DNA of 64,000 bases from Whalleya microplaca (taxonomy: Eukaryota > Ascomycota > Sordariomycetes > Xylariales > Xylariaceae), in NCBI GenBank assembly GCA_022497155.1, contig MU385719.1, positions 62,001 through 126,000 on the forward strand. The letters run 5' to 3'. Numbering within the stretch: the stretch's first letter is position 1; the number at the start of each line of letters is the position of its first letter. Made by a program: the position numbers and the translations under genes. Of this stretch, positions 1-9,980 are shown in pieces. The notes under the pieces are model-generated. The model was not told the origin of the DNA, ran no database searches, and was given only the letters and a program-made list of their open reading frames with translations.

Positions 1-428
1 AGCCTAGGTAACTCCATGAGAGGGAAATGGTACGCACGGGAGAAAGCGTTGGTGCCGGTAAATAATAATAATAATAATAATAACCGATACTCGTCATTAA
101 ACATTACAAGTTAAAGAGGCTTTGCAGCTAACATTTATGTTGCAGTCCTGTCTTTTTAAATGTTGTAACAAAGATGGCCAGCGCATCTGGTATGGATGAA
201 CCCCGCCTAAGTACATATAAAAGTGAGGTATTATTAAAATAACAAATGTCTTATTAATACTTTTTTTTCGTTTCGAGATACGCTAACTAAACGTTTGAAA
301 ATAAAAGGATAAAAGTAGTCTACTTCCTGGGTGACAATAGCACGGAATATTTGCGGATATGGCTTAAGAGGTAAACCGCGTTTCGGGTTTTCCTCCTTCC
401 TATACAGCTAACATAGCCAATCTCTCAT
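1..428. other. Intergenic left edge with AAT microsatellite
   Basis: No gene is visible. The stretch is AT-rich and lies downstream of the minus-strand DUF3176 gene. Positions 60-83 are a perfect (AAT)8 run. The window begins here, so an upstream neighbour cannot be judged. Confidence 0.7.
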
Positions 429-2564
429 TCAGTTATTCCCAGAGTCGCGTTCTCTGAACCTACGGAACCGCACCTCTCGTTGCTTCGCTTCCGACTCCAT
501 CTGACGAAGATTGAGAGGCCTCCCTTCCGCAGGCGAGGAATCGATTGAGCTAGCAGATACGTCTTCGTCATTTTGAACGACGAACCGTTCACCATACAGT
601 AAGAAAGGCAGAACTGAACTCTTCCATAACAACTCGTGGCCTCGGTGCCTCCAAGTCCGCATCACGCTCCACGAGAGTAGCCCAGCAGTAACAGCGATAT
701 GCACTGTGGGAAATAATAGCCACCTACGGTCAGTAGTCGTGCATACGGTTGTAGACCAGACCTGACCTAGCACTTCGCTGGGATTATTAATGAGTCCCAT
801 CCGTAGCTTGTTCGACAGACGGTCAGTAAAAGCCTCCACTATCTCAACGACACCAGAAACCGTTATGCCGTCATCACTGTAGAGTTTCGCGAGCCAGAAC
901 TCGTCGTGGCAATCGAGCTTCTTTCTCCCACTCGAGTATGAATAGGCGGAGCAGGTTCCATTGAAGGTTGTATCAATAAGAAAACTTGAGAAATCGGACC
1001 ATGCGACTATATCCATGTCGTATATACATCCTCTAGGTGCCGCAGTGTTCTCAATAAAAAAATTGCGGCCTTTGGTGGGATCGGCTTGAAGTAATAGCAA
1101 ACGGTCTTTGTCAGTAACGGACGACATGTTTGTGTCGGTCCAGACTGTATCGTCGACGAGACAAGGGGACTGAATCGCCTGGAAGCGAGTACCGCCGCTA
1201 GTGCCCCATATCATTGCATTGAAATCAAGTGAATCGGTATTATAAATGTCTTCTGTAGTAGCGTTCTGCGGGAATGACCCAATCACATTCGGGACGACAG
1301 GCATCGTGCTAATGAGTGATTCGTTGAGCATGCCGTTTGTTACCGACCCGGTGTAGGAACGAAGGCAGGGATACAGAGTACACGTCACTGAGATATAGTC
1401 TGCAAACCCACCACTTTTTGGGTCCCAGTTTGGTGTGAAGATGGTAACATTCGCGAATGCCCATTGCGACAGGGCTCTCATTTTAGGGGTGACGCGACTG
1501 CTAGCCCAGTCAAGATCATTCCGTGAGGCCGTTACTACTAGTTCTGTGGTATTCGATGAATCTCCAAATTGGGCTTGAATTGTCATTCCGTTGGGTAGGG
1601 TGTAGTTTGTCATTGAATATAGGCGGGGATCGACATTCCAAACTGATCCGTTTTTTGAGTAGGCCTGAGACCAGACTGTTGCTGTCCAGTTGATAGATGA
1701 GATGAAGGAGGTAGTATTAATACAGTAACTGCACATCCCGAGAGTGCTATATATACCACCTATGGAGTTAGAAAACGTACAATTTCCTGTCGGGCAATAT
1801 ATTGCCATAGGCAAGACTCCCTGGTCATCTTCACTTGGAGCGAAGGAATACGCTAGGGTGGCTTGCAAACTGGGGCCATCTAAGGGGCCCCAAATACTAT
1901 TGCCATTGCCTGGCTGGCCAGCCGTGATGTTACGCGATATTGTAAGACGTGAACTGATACCATCCAGTGGAAACTGACAAGTACGAGTCTGGATAGCCTG
2001 TTGCACTAAGGGACCAATGCCCAGCAAGCCGATCATCACTAATACCGCCAGTAGAGTCGCTATGTCGGTCAAGATGGTGGGTAGAAGCCGAATAGAGCCA
2101 AACAAGCCCCGGCTGGCCAAGTCGAAGTGTTCTGTTTTGATTAATCGCCGTATCGGTCCATAGCCAGTGGTCGGTCTATCACCAGTAAAATAGCTCCATT
2201 TTGCTTGTCCAATAATCTCGGCTATCACGAAACCCAAAGACACTCGGAGCACGGTGGCCAGAATTGCCGTTAAGGTGGTGAGATTGATAGAAGGTCCCCA
2301 GTCAGGTACACGTCGGTCTTCGTAATGTTGAAGGACACCATATATACCCCCAAGCATCGCTATAGCAAGAAACAGGTTGAGTATCTCCCACTTCCAGAAG
2401 TATAAGATGCACGTGTCGTCTTCAGGCTTTTTATAAGGCCTCTGTGTAGGCTGGGTGGAGTCGGATTGGTCGAGAAGCTTCCGAGTAGGGTCTCGGCGTT
2501 TCAATACCGTCATGGTGATATGGAATGGCTGGTGCGCACGATAGGAATTGAGGTAATCAACCAT
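429..2564 (-). CDS. DUF3176 family membrane protein
   Basis: An intronless frame of 711 aa starting at the ATG at 2564; a second Met lies 17 codons on. The N-terminal part carries the DUF3176 hallmark, a WKWEILN motif followed by two hydrophobic segments (about residues 55-80 and 95-115). A third membrane segment lies near residues 165-190. A long extracytoplasmic region follows, rich in N-glycosylation sequons and paired Cys motifs such as CPTGNCTF and CTLYPC. The C-terminal membrane segment and the WKSSVLPFL motif typical of these fungal proteins come next, then a charged tail. DUF3176 proteins are widespread in Pezizomycotina, often in several copies, and have no established function. A surface or plasma-membrane location is inferred from topology only. 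Length and layout fit the family and no lesion is seen. Confidence 0.88.
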   Translation of the reverse strand: MVDYLNSYRAHQPFHITMTVLKRRDPTRKLLDQSDSTQPTQRPYKKPEDDTCILYFWKWEILNLFLAIAMLGGIYGVLQHYEDRRVPDWGPSINLTTLTAILATVLRVSLGFVIAEIIGQAKWSYFTGDRPTTGYGPIRRLIKTEHFDLASRGLFGSIRLLPTILTDIATLLAVLVMIGLLGIGPLVQQAIQTRTCQFPLDGISSRLTISRNITAGQPGNGNSIWGPLDGPSLQATLAYSFAPSEDDQGVLPMAIYCPTGNCTFSNSIGGIYSTLGMCSYCINTTSFISSINWTATVWSQAYSKNGSVWNVDPRLYSMTNYTLPNGMTIQAQFGDSSNTTELVVTASRNDLDWASSRVTPKMRALSQWAFANVTIFTPNWDPKSGGFADYISVTCTLYPCLRSYTGSVTNGMLNESLISTMPVVPNVIGSFPQNATTEDIYNTDSLDFNAMIWGTSGGTRFQAIQSPCLVDDTVWTDTNMSSVTDKDRLLLLQADPTKGRNFFIENTAAPRGCIYDMDIVAWSDFSSFLIDTTFNGTCSAYSYSSGRKKLDCHDEFWLAKLYSDDGITVSGVVEIVEAFTDRLSNKLRMGLINNPSEVLGQVWSTTVCTTTDRRWLLFPTVHIAVTAGLLSWSVMRTWRHRGHELLWKSSVLPFLLYGERFVVQNDEDVSASSIDSSPAEGRPLNLRQMESEAKQREVRFRRFRERDSGNN

Positions 2565-2830
2565 GAGTCTATATTCATGACAGACTAAAGTAGCAAAGGG
2601 GAAGTTATTCTTAGATCTTCAATCTTCCAGTCCTAGAAGCGTCCATGCCGTATAGGCATTGTTTGTACGCACAACGCCTAGTAATATAGGTGGTCCGGTT
2701 TGTCTTTTATCCCTTGAATGTGCCTTACAGTCTCACAAAATTGCTTATTGGAACAATTTATAAATATGTGTGACCTCGATGGGATTGGCGTTAGTGAGGC
2801 GTTAGGCAGAATCTTTAAAATGCCACACTA

Positions 2831-2972
2831 CGCGGGATTTAAAGCAGGCTGTAAGGCATGTTGCAAAATAAGGCCAAGTCATGAAACGGATCTCACCCTG
2901 TCGCGGGATTTAAAGCAGGCTGTAAGGCATGTTGCAAAATAAGGCCAAGTCATGAAACGGATCTCACCCTGT
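2831..2972. repeat. 71-bp perfect tandem duplication
   Basis: Positions 2831-2901 and 2902-2972 are identical 71-bp units, each beginning CGCGGGATTT and ending CACCCTGT. No substitution separates them, which implies a recent duplication or continuing homogenisation. The unit shows no inverted-repeat ends. Confidence 0.93.
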
Positions 2973-3469
2973 CACGGCCTTTGGCCGCTGGTGGTTCCAG
3001 AAATGACTTTTGATATTGCACAAGGAGGAAAGAGAAGGCTATCTACAAAGTTCGCAACCTTATATAGCGCATAGTGCTATGACCACGCTATCTTGGTGCT
3101 GTGACACACCCCCTAAGTAACATCTGCCACGCAATTGCAACGCTGAAATTTCTGATAACGGTCGACCAATTACGATTGCTATATGTAGCTTCTTAATATA
3201 TTGTGATAGGATTACATGGTTCGTTGCTTTAGGTGGTCTGTGCGTAGGATTCTTCAGCTATTAGATGTCACCTTAAATTTTAGACCTTTCGGTCTCGAAG
3301 TCAGTTATCTAGTCAGCTTCACACACTCAGCAATTAGCTGTATCAATATATCGCCGTTTTATTCACTTTGATTAAACCATCCTTTTAGTATTGAAAGCCT
3401 CTTTATCACAGTTACAGTGTGTGCAAAGATCATTTAGGTGCTGCCGTGATCACTCTAGTAAAATTGTGT

Positions 3470-3513
3470 AAAGATCTAAGATCCGAAGGATCTTCTAGTT
3501 ACAGAAGATCTTT
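3470..3513. repeat. Nested inverted repeat around AAGATCT
   Basis: The outer arms AAAGATCT and AGATCTTT enclose an inner AAGATCC/GGATCTT stem with a 3-nt loop. It could form a small cruciform or hairpin. There is no coding context and no known function. Confidence 0.5.
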
Positions 3514-4222
3514 GATACCCCTATTATCGTGACACTCTTTTAGTGATCCAGCTGTAAGCTGGAGGCTTTGACTAGTTGACGTTATTCACTCGTTTGCGAG
3601 TATTACGGTTGCTGGCTCCCCCATATATCTTGACCAACACCTGTTCACTGTAGCTTATACAAGTCTTACGTAAATAAAGACTGGACTTTAACACCCTCGC
3701 GTGTTCAAACTTTAATTACAGTTGGCGATAACCTTCGTATTGCATCGTATGAATGATTATAATCTCTAAACACGTGATAAAGGTGTATGCCCTTACAGTA
3801 GATAGCCTCTTTAGTTGTTGAGTGACAGAAAGCTTCACTTCCGCACTTGCTGCTATATCAAGTATGTATTACTGTTATAAAACTGGCTTAAGTATAATGA
3901 TTATGCTTCTTACTAATAAGGCAGTAGCTCTTGTCAAAACAGTCAATGTTAATCGAATAATTCCGTCTGGGAAACGCATAGACCATAACTTGCTAACAGC
4001 CCTAGAGCTTAAGTGCCGATATCATACGATCCGGATCGCCCTAATCCGCGACGCTGGGAGCCAAATTTGAATGCTGTAATAAAATCTTGGTTGTACCTTA
4101 CCAATGACTTATAAGTAACCTTAGTTCCAAGTTGTCCAATTGGATATGTTAGTCAATTGAAACACCTCTATTACTGGCTTGTATAAGCCCAAACTTCACC
4201 TGTGTAACGTCATTGTTGGAAG

Positions 4223-6355
4223 ATGGCTTCTCATAGCAAAACTCAGTATGAGTTCGGTGGACCGTAAGCATCCCTTGTAATCAAATCAAGAAATGTCTTG
4301 TTCAAACACTGACTTCAGGCAATATACTTTAGCTTCGGTGCTGCTGCTATTATCACTGGCTTGCCTGTACTTCTGTACTTCTTCTCATCAGCGCTTCCAT
4401 CAAGTCAATTCAAGTTAAGTAAACCACTTTAATTAACTTGAATCAAATCAAATCAAGTAATCGACTTTTCGAGTTGACTTAAGGCTATTTGTAACTTGAC
4501 TTGATTAGTAATATACTAATTACGAATTTTACTCCTGAACCCCTGAATTACATATTAGAGTTAACCTAAAGGGTAGTTTTAAGGAGGTACGTTTATCCGA
4601 AGGAAAAATTCTCTCCAGGAAATAACCTAATACAGTAAAATTGTTATACAAAAGGCACAGACGTAATAGTGGTTAACTCTTAATAAGGATAATTAGCACA
4701 AGCAGGTGGCTGATAATATTAACTAATAACGCCAGAAAATCTCCCGATATGTGGCTTATAGTAGCTTATACTGTGGCTTATATAACTAATAAAATAATTA
4801 ACTAGTATTAAGTAAATCAAGTCAAAAATAAACTTCTAGTTAATTTGATCAATTATCGAAAAAAAAAACAATTGTATCAAGTCAAATCAAGTCAATTCAA
4901 GTCAAGTCAAGTAATTAGTTGATTTGATGGAAGCGCTGCTTCTCATTCGCTTGTAACGATGTCACAGGCTGTCCTGTACCATCTCTTTTAGAGCCTCGCA
5001 CCCTCACTTGGGATAATCTGAGAGCAGATATGGGATGGCCTAATGGCGGTATCCGTGATCTTGGAAGTTGGCAGGTGACTGGAGTCGTCCTAGCTTACTA
5101 TCTCTTGAGCTTAATTCTCTGGAGGATTCTCCCTGCCCATGAAGTTTATGGCACGAAGTTACTACGATATGAACGTCCACTCACATATCATTTAAACTAT
5201 ATGCATGTCCCTAGTAGCCAAACCATATAAAAGCTAACATATTCGAAAGCATTCCTAGCATCAATCGTTCAATTAGCTATTTGTGCGATTGGGAGATACT
5301 TACAAGGTGCTGAATTCGTCACATGGACCTACATCACAGATAAATACGTGCAACTCTGGACTTCAAATATCACCATCTCTATAGCACTGTCCATCTTAGT
5401 CTACATCATCAGGAGCTTTGGCGTGGATACGAACTATCCGAATGGGGGCCTTCGCGAATTGGCTGCAGGTGGCAACACCGGTAACTTCATATACGATTTC
5501 TACATTGGGCGCGAGCTAAATCCGCCCATCACTCTTCCAGTCTTTGGCCAGGTCGACATTAAGACTTGGTGCGAGATGCGTCCAGGGTTGACTGGCTGGA
5601 TGCTACTCGACTTGGCATTCGTTGCCAAGCAGTACCGTACTTATGGTTACGTGTCCGACAGCATTATCTTTACCGCCCTTGTGCAAATTTTTTATGCACT
5701 CGATGGCCAGTTCATGGAGACGGGAATTTTGACTATGATGGACATCACCACAGATGGCTTCGGTTTCATGCTTTCTTTCGGCGATCTCGTCTGGGTTCCA
5801 TTTCTCTATTCGACCCAGTGTCGATATCTCTCGGTTTACCCCCTGAAGCTTGGATGGGCTGGCATCGCAGCAGTGGCCGTTATATTCTTCTTGGGGCTGT
5901 ATATATTTCGCGCCGCTAACATCCAGAAAAATCTCTTTCGTACGCGACCCAATGACCCTAGTGTATCAGGCTTTTCATACATTCAGACGAAGCGCGGAAC
6001 GAAGCTGTTGACGGCCGGATGGTGGGGTATGTCACGCCACATCAATTACTTTGGCGACTGGTTACAGGCGACACCCTTCAGTATTCCCACCGGTCTTGCT
6101 GGATACACGATTCTACCGGCCAGTGGTGCTGCTACAGCCATTCAATCTTTCAAGATGGTAGATGGCCGTGCAGTTGTGCAAGGCCAAGCAAAGGGCTGGG
6201 GGATCTTCTTCACGTACTTCTACGTGCTGTACTTTGCCATCCTTCTTATGCACCAAGAGCGCCGAGACGACGCAATGTGCTTGAAGAAATACGGTGAGGA
6301 CTGGGAGAAGTACAGAAAAATTGTGAGGTGGAGGATCGTGCCTGGGCTTTATTAG
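4223..6355 (+). pseudogene. Sterol C-14 reductase (ERG24-type) gene disrupted by a MITE
   Basis: ERG24/lamin-B-receptor family proteins are multi-pass ER enzymes that reduce the C-14 double bond of sterol intermediates with NADPH in ergosterol synthesis. Reading order: exon 1 4223-4263; intron 4264-4332 (GTAAGC...TTTAG); exon 2 4333-4388; MITE 4389-4938 plus duplicated target 4939-4946; exon 2 resumes 4947-5198; intron 5199-5249; exon 3 5250-6355. Without the insertion these segments sum to 1455 nt, or 484 aa, the usual family length. Family motifs are seen on both sides of the insertion: YEFGGP across exons 1-2, then CNDVTGCPVPSLL, the LPAHEVYGT region, LLTAGWWGMSRHINYFGDW and the C-terminal EKYRKIVRWRIVPGLY. 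With the MITE in place, translation meets TAA at 4430-4432 after about 46 codons. The second intron begins AT rather than GT. Exon 3 is otherwise open, so inactivation looks recent. Removal of the MITE by splicing cannot be excluded. Confidence 0.88.
4389..4938. mobile_element. hAT-like MITE, 550 bp, inside the ERG24-like gene
   Basis: The element has terminal inverted repeats beginning CAGCGCTTCCATCAA at the left and ending TTGATGGAAGCGCTG at the right. It is flanked by identical 8-bp copies of CTTCTCAT at 4381-4388 and 4939-4946. An 8-bp target duplication with ends starting CAG is the signature of hAT-superfamily transposition. Its subterminal regions are dense in CAAGTC/CAATC-type short repeats, as expected for transposase-binding arrays. 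It has no open frame of meaningful length, so it is non-autonomous. The terminal repeats are almost perfect and the target copies identical, which points to a young insertion. No related full-length hAT transposase lies in this window. Confidence 0.9.
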
Positions 6356-7813
6356 TGTCAGTGAGGTGGCTGTTACGGCGCACACTGATGGTCTATATGT
6401 AGTTGAGCCTCCCCAAGGTACCTGAGACCTGATACCTAGATAATACAAATAATTGTTACCCTTCTATTCTTACAGGTAGGTTACAAGAGAATGGTATGGG
6501 CTCCACTAATTATCTACTGATACTAGGCTCAACGTTAAATGTGCAAGCTGGACCAATTCAGCTCATGGAGTTATCGCGACTGGGTACTATATCCTGAACT
6601 TTAAGCTATCAATTAAATCTTCATGATACAGCCCCCTACTACCAAAAGGCTTGAAGTCTTTTCATGTATCAAGAAATTAAAAGTTTTCAAAGTAGAATAC
6701 CTTGTTGGAAACTTATACATTGTCCATGTCTCTAGTTTCGTTTCCACCGTCAATAGATATGGGAGTATCATAATTTTTGAGTAATCGCCAGACAACATCC
6801 CGATTGTCAGATAATCTAGGATGCTAGTTCCTCTTACAATGACCCCAGCATAAAGTCACTGCCTAAGGGAGCATTGAGGTGCATTTGCCTGGCCTTTGGT
6901 CACGCTAGCCCCTTTAAGAATCCTGGCTCGCTTCCAAGGCTTGATCTGAGTGAGCACGTAGTTTGTGTATCTCAATCTATCCAAGTACATGATTTGCCAA
7001 GGTTACGATACTGGTTAATTTGTCACGATAGCCTGACAAGAGGCCTGTGATCATTAGCATACGTCTTAGTCACCAAGGTCAGAGTGAAGTCCTGTAGCCT
7101 ATAACATAGTGTATATGAATTAGTAAGGCAAATTGGCGGGGTCTCCAGGATAAGACGCATATGCAAGTTCTCGCCGGAAACTACCCGGGCGAAACAGATC
7201 GCCTATATTTATTGCTTACACTCTCCTGATCCCTAGGTCTTCGCGTGTATCGCCTTATCTCTCTACGTTGATCCAAAAAGGTTTCTCCGAAGTGCTGTCA
7301 AAATGACGCAGAACTGTCAGTTGTGAATCCGCCATGTACGAATACATCTTGGCAGTTGATCATTGAGTTATAGTACCGTTCAATAATAGTGTATCTATCA
7401 ACCGCGCAATGAAGAATATGTCACAGATGGTTCATGATAAGGACATGAATAGAGCCTTATAGCTAAGCCAAGTGGCAGCATGGCGAAAGTAGAGTATACC
7501 GTTGGGTAAAGTTGAAGACGAGGATGAATACTACCCCTAGAACTGTTAGTCCAATCACAGAACTGCCATTATGCAAGCAGGTCACGCAGGGTTTTGTTTA
7601 CAATACCTACGTACAATAACTTCTATGTGTGTGCAATGTATCAACCCTTCGTCGAATCAGAGCCACTGTCCAGAACGCCACATACAAAAGGTGACAGCGA
7701 CCCCTCTCCTATAACCGAGTAATAACTCTCAGGTATCCTGCTACGAACATCTAAGAACTCATTCAACTCTGTTTTTGTGCTACTGGACTATGCTATAAAG
7801 CTACTCAGCTATC
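6356..7813. other. Intergenic spacer, ERG24-like to P450
   Basis: About 1.46 kb of AT-rich sequence with no supportable gene. Small open frames at 6113-6448 and 6613-6798 (minus) lack motifs, and the first overlaps the ERG24-like 3' end. TATAAAG at 7794-7800 lies only 14 bp from the P450 start, too close for a normal TATA box. Confidence 0.6.
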
Positions 7814-9659
7814 ATGTCTTTCGAAACGCAATACCTGTATCTTGTGATTGCAGCACTTATATTTCTTAATCGTATAATCGCATACACTCGACGCTCCCCT
7901 CTTAGACTACCTCCCGGTCCATCTCCTCTACCTCTCATTGGGAACACTCATCAGATCCAGAAGACTCAGACATGGCTTCAGTATTAGTATGGATTCCAGT
8001 CTTTTCTATTCTGTTTTGGCCCACTTCATGAACCATTTCTATCTGATCAAACCATTTTCAGAAATGAAACCCCAGATATGACTCATAATCTCCATGTTCA
8101 TTTAACCAGTGTGGGTGCTAACTCCACGTTGTGTATAGTGCCTGGAGCAAGAAGTATGGCCCTGTCATGCATCTGAATATACTCGGACAGTCCGTGATCG
8201 TCCTTTCATCGATGAAGGCGGCTCAGGATCTTCTCGCAAAGAAGGGTTCGGCCTATGCTGAACGCCCTCGTCTTGTCGTAAGTCTAGGGTTGAGTATTTG
8301 GTACCCCTCTTGTCGAGCTAGGGATACATAGCTATCGAAATTGGTACTGCGGCGTTAAAAGTAACGAGCTGACACCAGAATACAAAGTACGCAGCTGAAT
8401 TAGTAATGAAGGGTCTGCATATAACCCTCAGGCCATACAATGCGCGATATCGCCTACATCAAAGGATGGAAGCACCGCTTCTCAACCCAGGGGCCTCAAA
8501 CTCTTACAACAAATTGCAGGAGCTGGAATCAAAACAGCTTCTGTATGACCTCTTAAATAGCGGCGGCGATGACGTAGGGGTCGACTTTCACGACCCGTTC
8601 GAGCGTATGACCGCCAGCACAATCTATGCACTGGCATATGGGTACCGCCTGAAAACGGGCTCCGAAGCAGAGCTTGCCCATTCTCGCAACGTGCAAGGCG
8701 AGTTCGTGAAGATAGCACGTACGGGCGTGTTCCTCGTCGATACCTTCCCGGTGCTCAATTACTTACCTGAGTTCCTTGCTCCTTGGAAGAAGGAGGCCGA
8801 GATCCTGTTTGGACGGTTCCGCGACCTTCACGTGGGGAACCTCCAGCGCGCTTTTAACAATCCTGGATGGAATTTTAGCAAGCGTATGCGGGATAGTACC
8901 GAGTACAAGAATAGCGAGATGTCGATCGAAGAGCTTGCCTTCGACGTAGGTGAATTGGCATTAGCGGCACTGGACACCACAACAATGACGATGGACTGGT
9001 TCGTAGTAGCGTGGCTCACGCAAGCTCAAGCCTCTGGATTTGTTAGTGAAGCCCAAGCCTATCTTGACGAAATAGTAGGACGAGAACGCCCTCCTACATA
9101 TGAAGATCGGCCGAATTTGCCGTACATTGACGCTATTATTGAAGAGCTACTTCGTTGGCGGCCCATTCTACCGAATGGATTAGCTCACTCGATCAGTTCT
9201 GAAGACACCTATGAGGGGTACAGGATCCCTCCAGGATCTGTTGTTGTTCCAAACTACTGGGCACTCACACGAGATAAGGATGTGTTTGGTGAAGATGTGG
9301 AAGTGTTCCGCCCTGAGCGGTGGCTCATCGATGATGAGCAGACCGGCACTCAGAAAATCAACGATCTTCCAACAGTTGGTTTTGGCTTCGGGAGAAGAAT
9401 ATGTACCGGGAGACATATCGCACGCAACAGTCTGTGGATACAAATGGCTCGGTTGCTGTGGGCCTTCAACATTGAGCCTGGAGTGTTGGAGACAGGAGAG
9501 AAGGTTCGCATTGATCCTAATGAATCGACAGATGAAGCGCTTGTCGCAAGGCCTTTACCATTCAACGCCGTGTTCCGGCCTAGAGGGCAATGGGTGCAAG
9601 ACTTCATCATGAAGGACTGCGATACTTCAAACGTGGACAATGTAGACTTGGGACTATGA
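7814..9659 (+). CDS. Cytochrome P450 monooxygenase
   Basis: Three exons, 7814-7986, 8139-8277 and 8388-9659, give 527 aa. Both introns have strong signals: GTATGG with GCTAAC and TAG, then GTAAGT with GCTGAC and AG. The N terminus is a membrane anchor followed by the LPPGPSPLPLIGN hinge, so this is an ER-bound class II enzyme. The I helix has ALDTTT near residue 300, the K-helix ExxR (EELLR) is near 357, FRPERW follows, and the heme loop FGFGRRICTG has its Cys near 443. All essential residues are present. The overall pattern resembles the fungal OrdA/O-methylsterigmatocystin-oxidoreductase-like group, which mostly serves secondary metabolism or detoxification, but the substrate cannot be read. 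Its neighbours are the broken ERG24-like gene and an MFS transporter. No synthase or reductase partner is visible. Confidence 0.9.
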
Positions 9660-9980
9660 AAAGTTTGATGGACAGAAGGCTTAAAGACTGCACAGTAATG
9701 AGTGATTGAGGTACAAGTTAGGACCGTATTCAACATCGTTCTACAGATCGATATCAAACTGAATGCCGTTACTGAAGTCTTCACAATACTTGAAAAGCCC
9801 TTTTATCAAGAATGGAATTGACTATCTTCCAATTCAGGGAGATTTTCAGCACTGTTCATAACTCATTTGTAATTTTTCACATACGAGTATTAGATCTGCA
9901 AGTGTATACTTCTATATGAAGTAGATACAGTATATATCCACCGACGACAAAACCCAAGATGTCATCTAAGGCATATATAA

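Larger units (their letters stand above)
2565..4222. other. Intergenic spacer between DUF3176 and the ERG24-like gene
   Basis: No coding sequence that I can support. It holds the promoter of the divergent minus-strand DUF3176 gene, a 71-bp tandem duplication (2831-2972), a short double hairpin (3470-3513) and AT-rich sequence leading to the ERG24-like start at 4223. The open frame at 3822-4070 has no recognisable motif and low-complexity composition, so it is not called a gene. Confidence 0.6.

Noticed and set aside
5030..5230. Separate small gene starting MGWPNGG
   Set aside because: It is an internal part of ERG24-like exon 2; family motifs continue upstream of its Met (CNDVTGCPVPSLL) and downstream after the intron.
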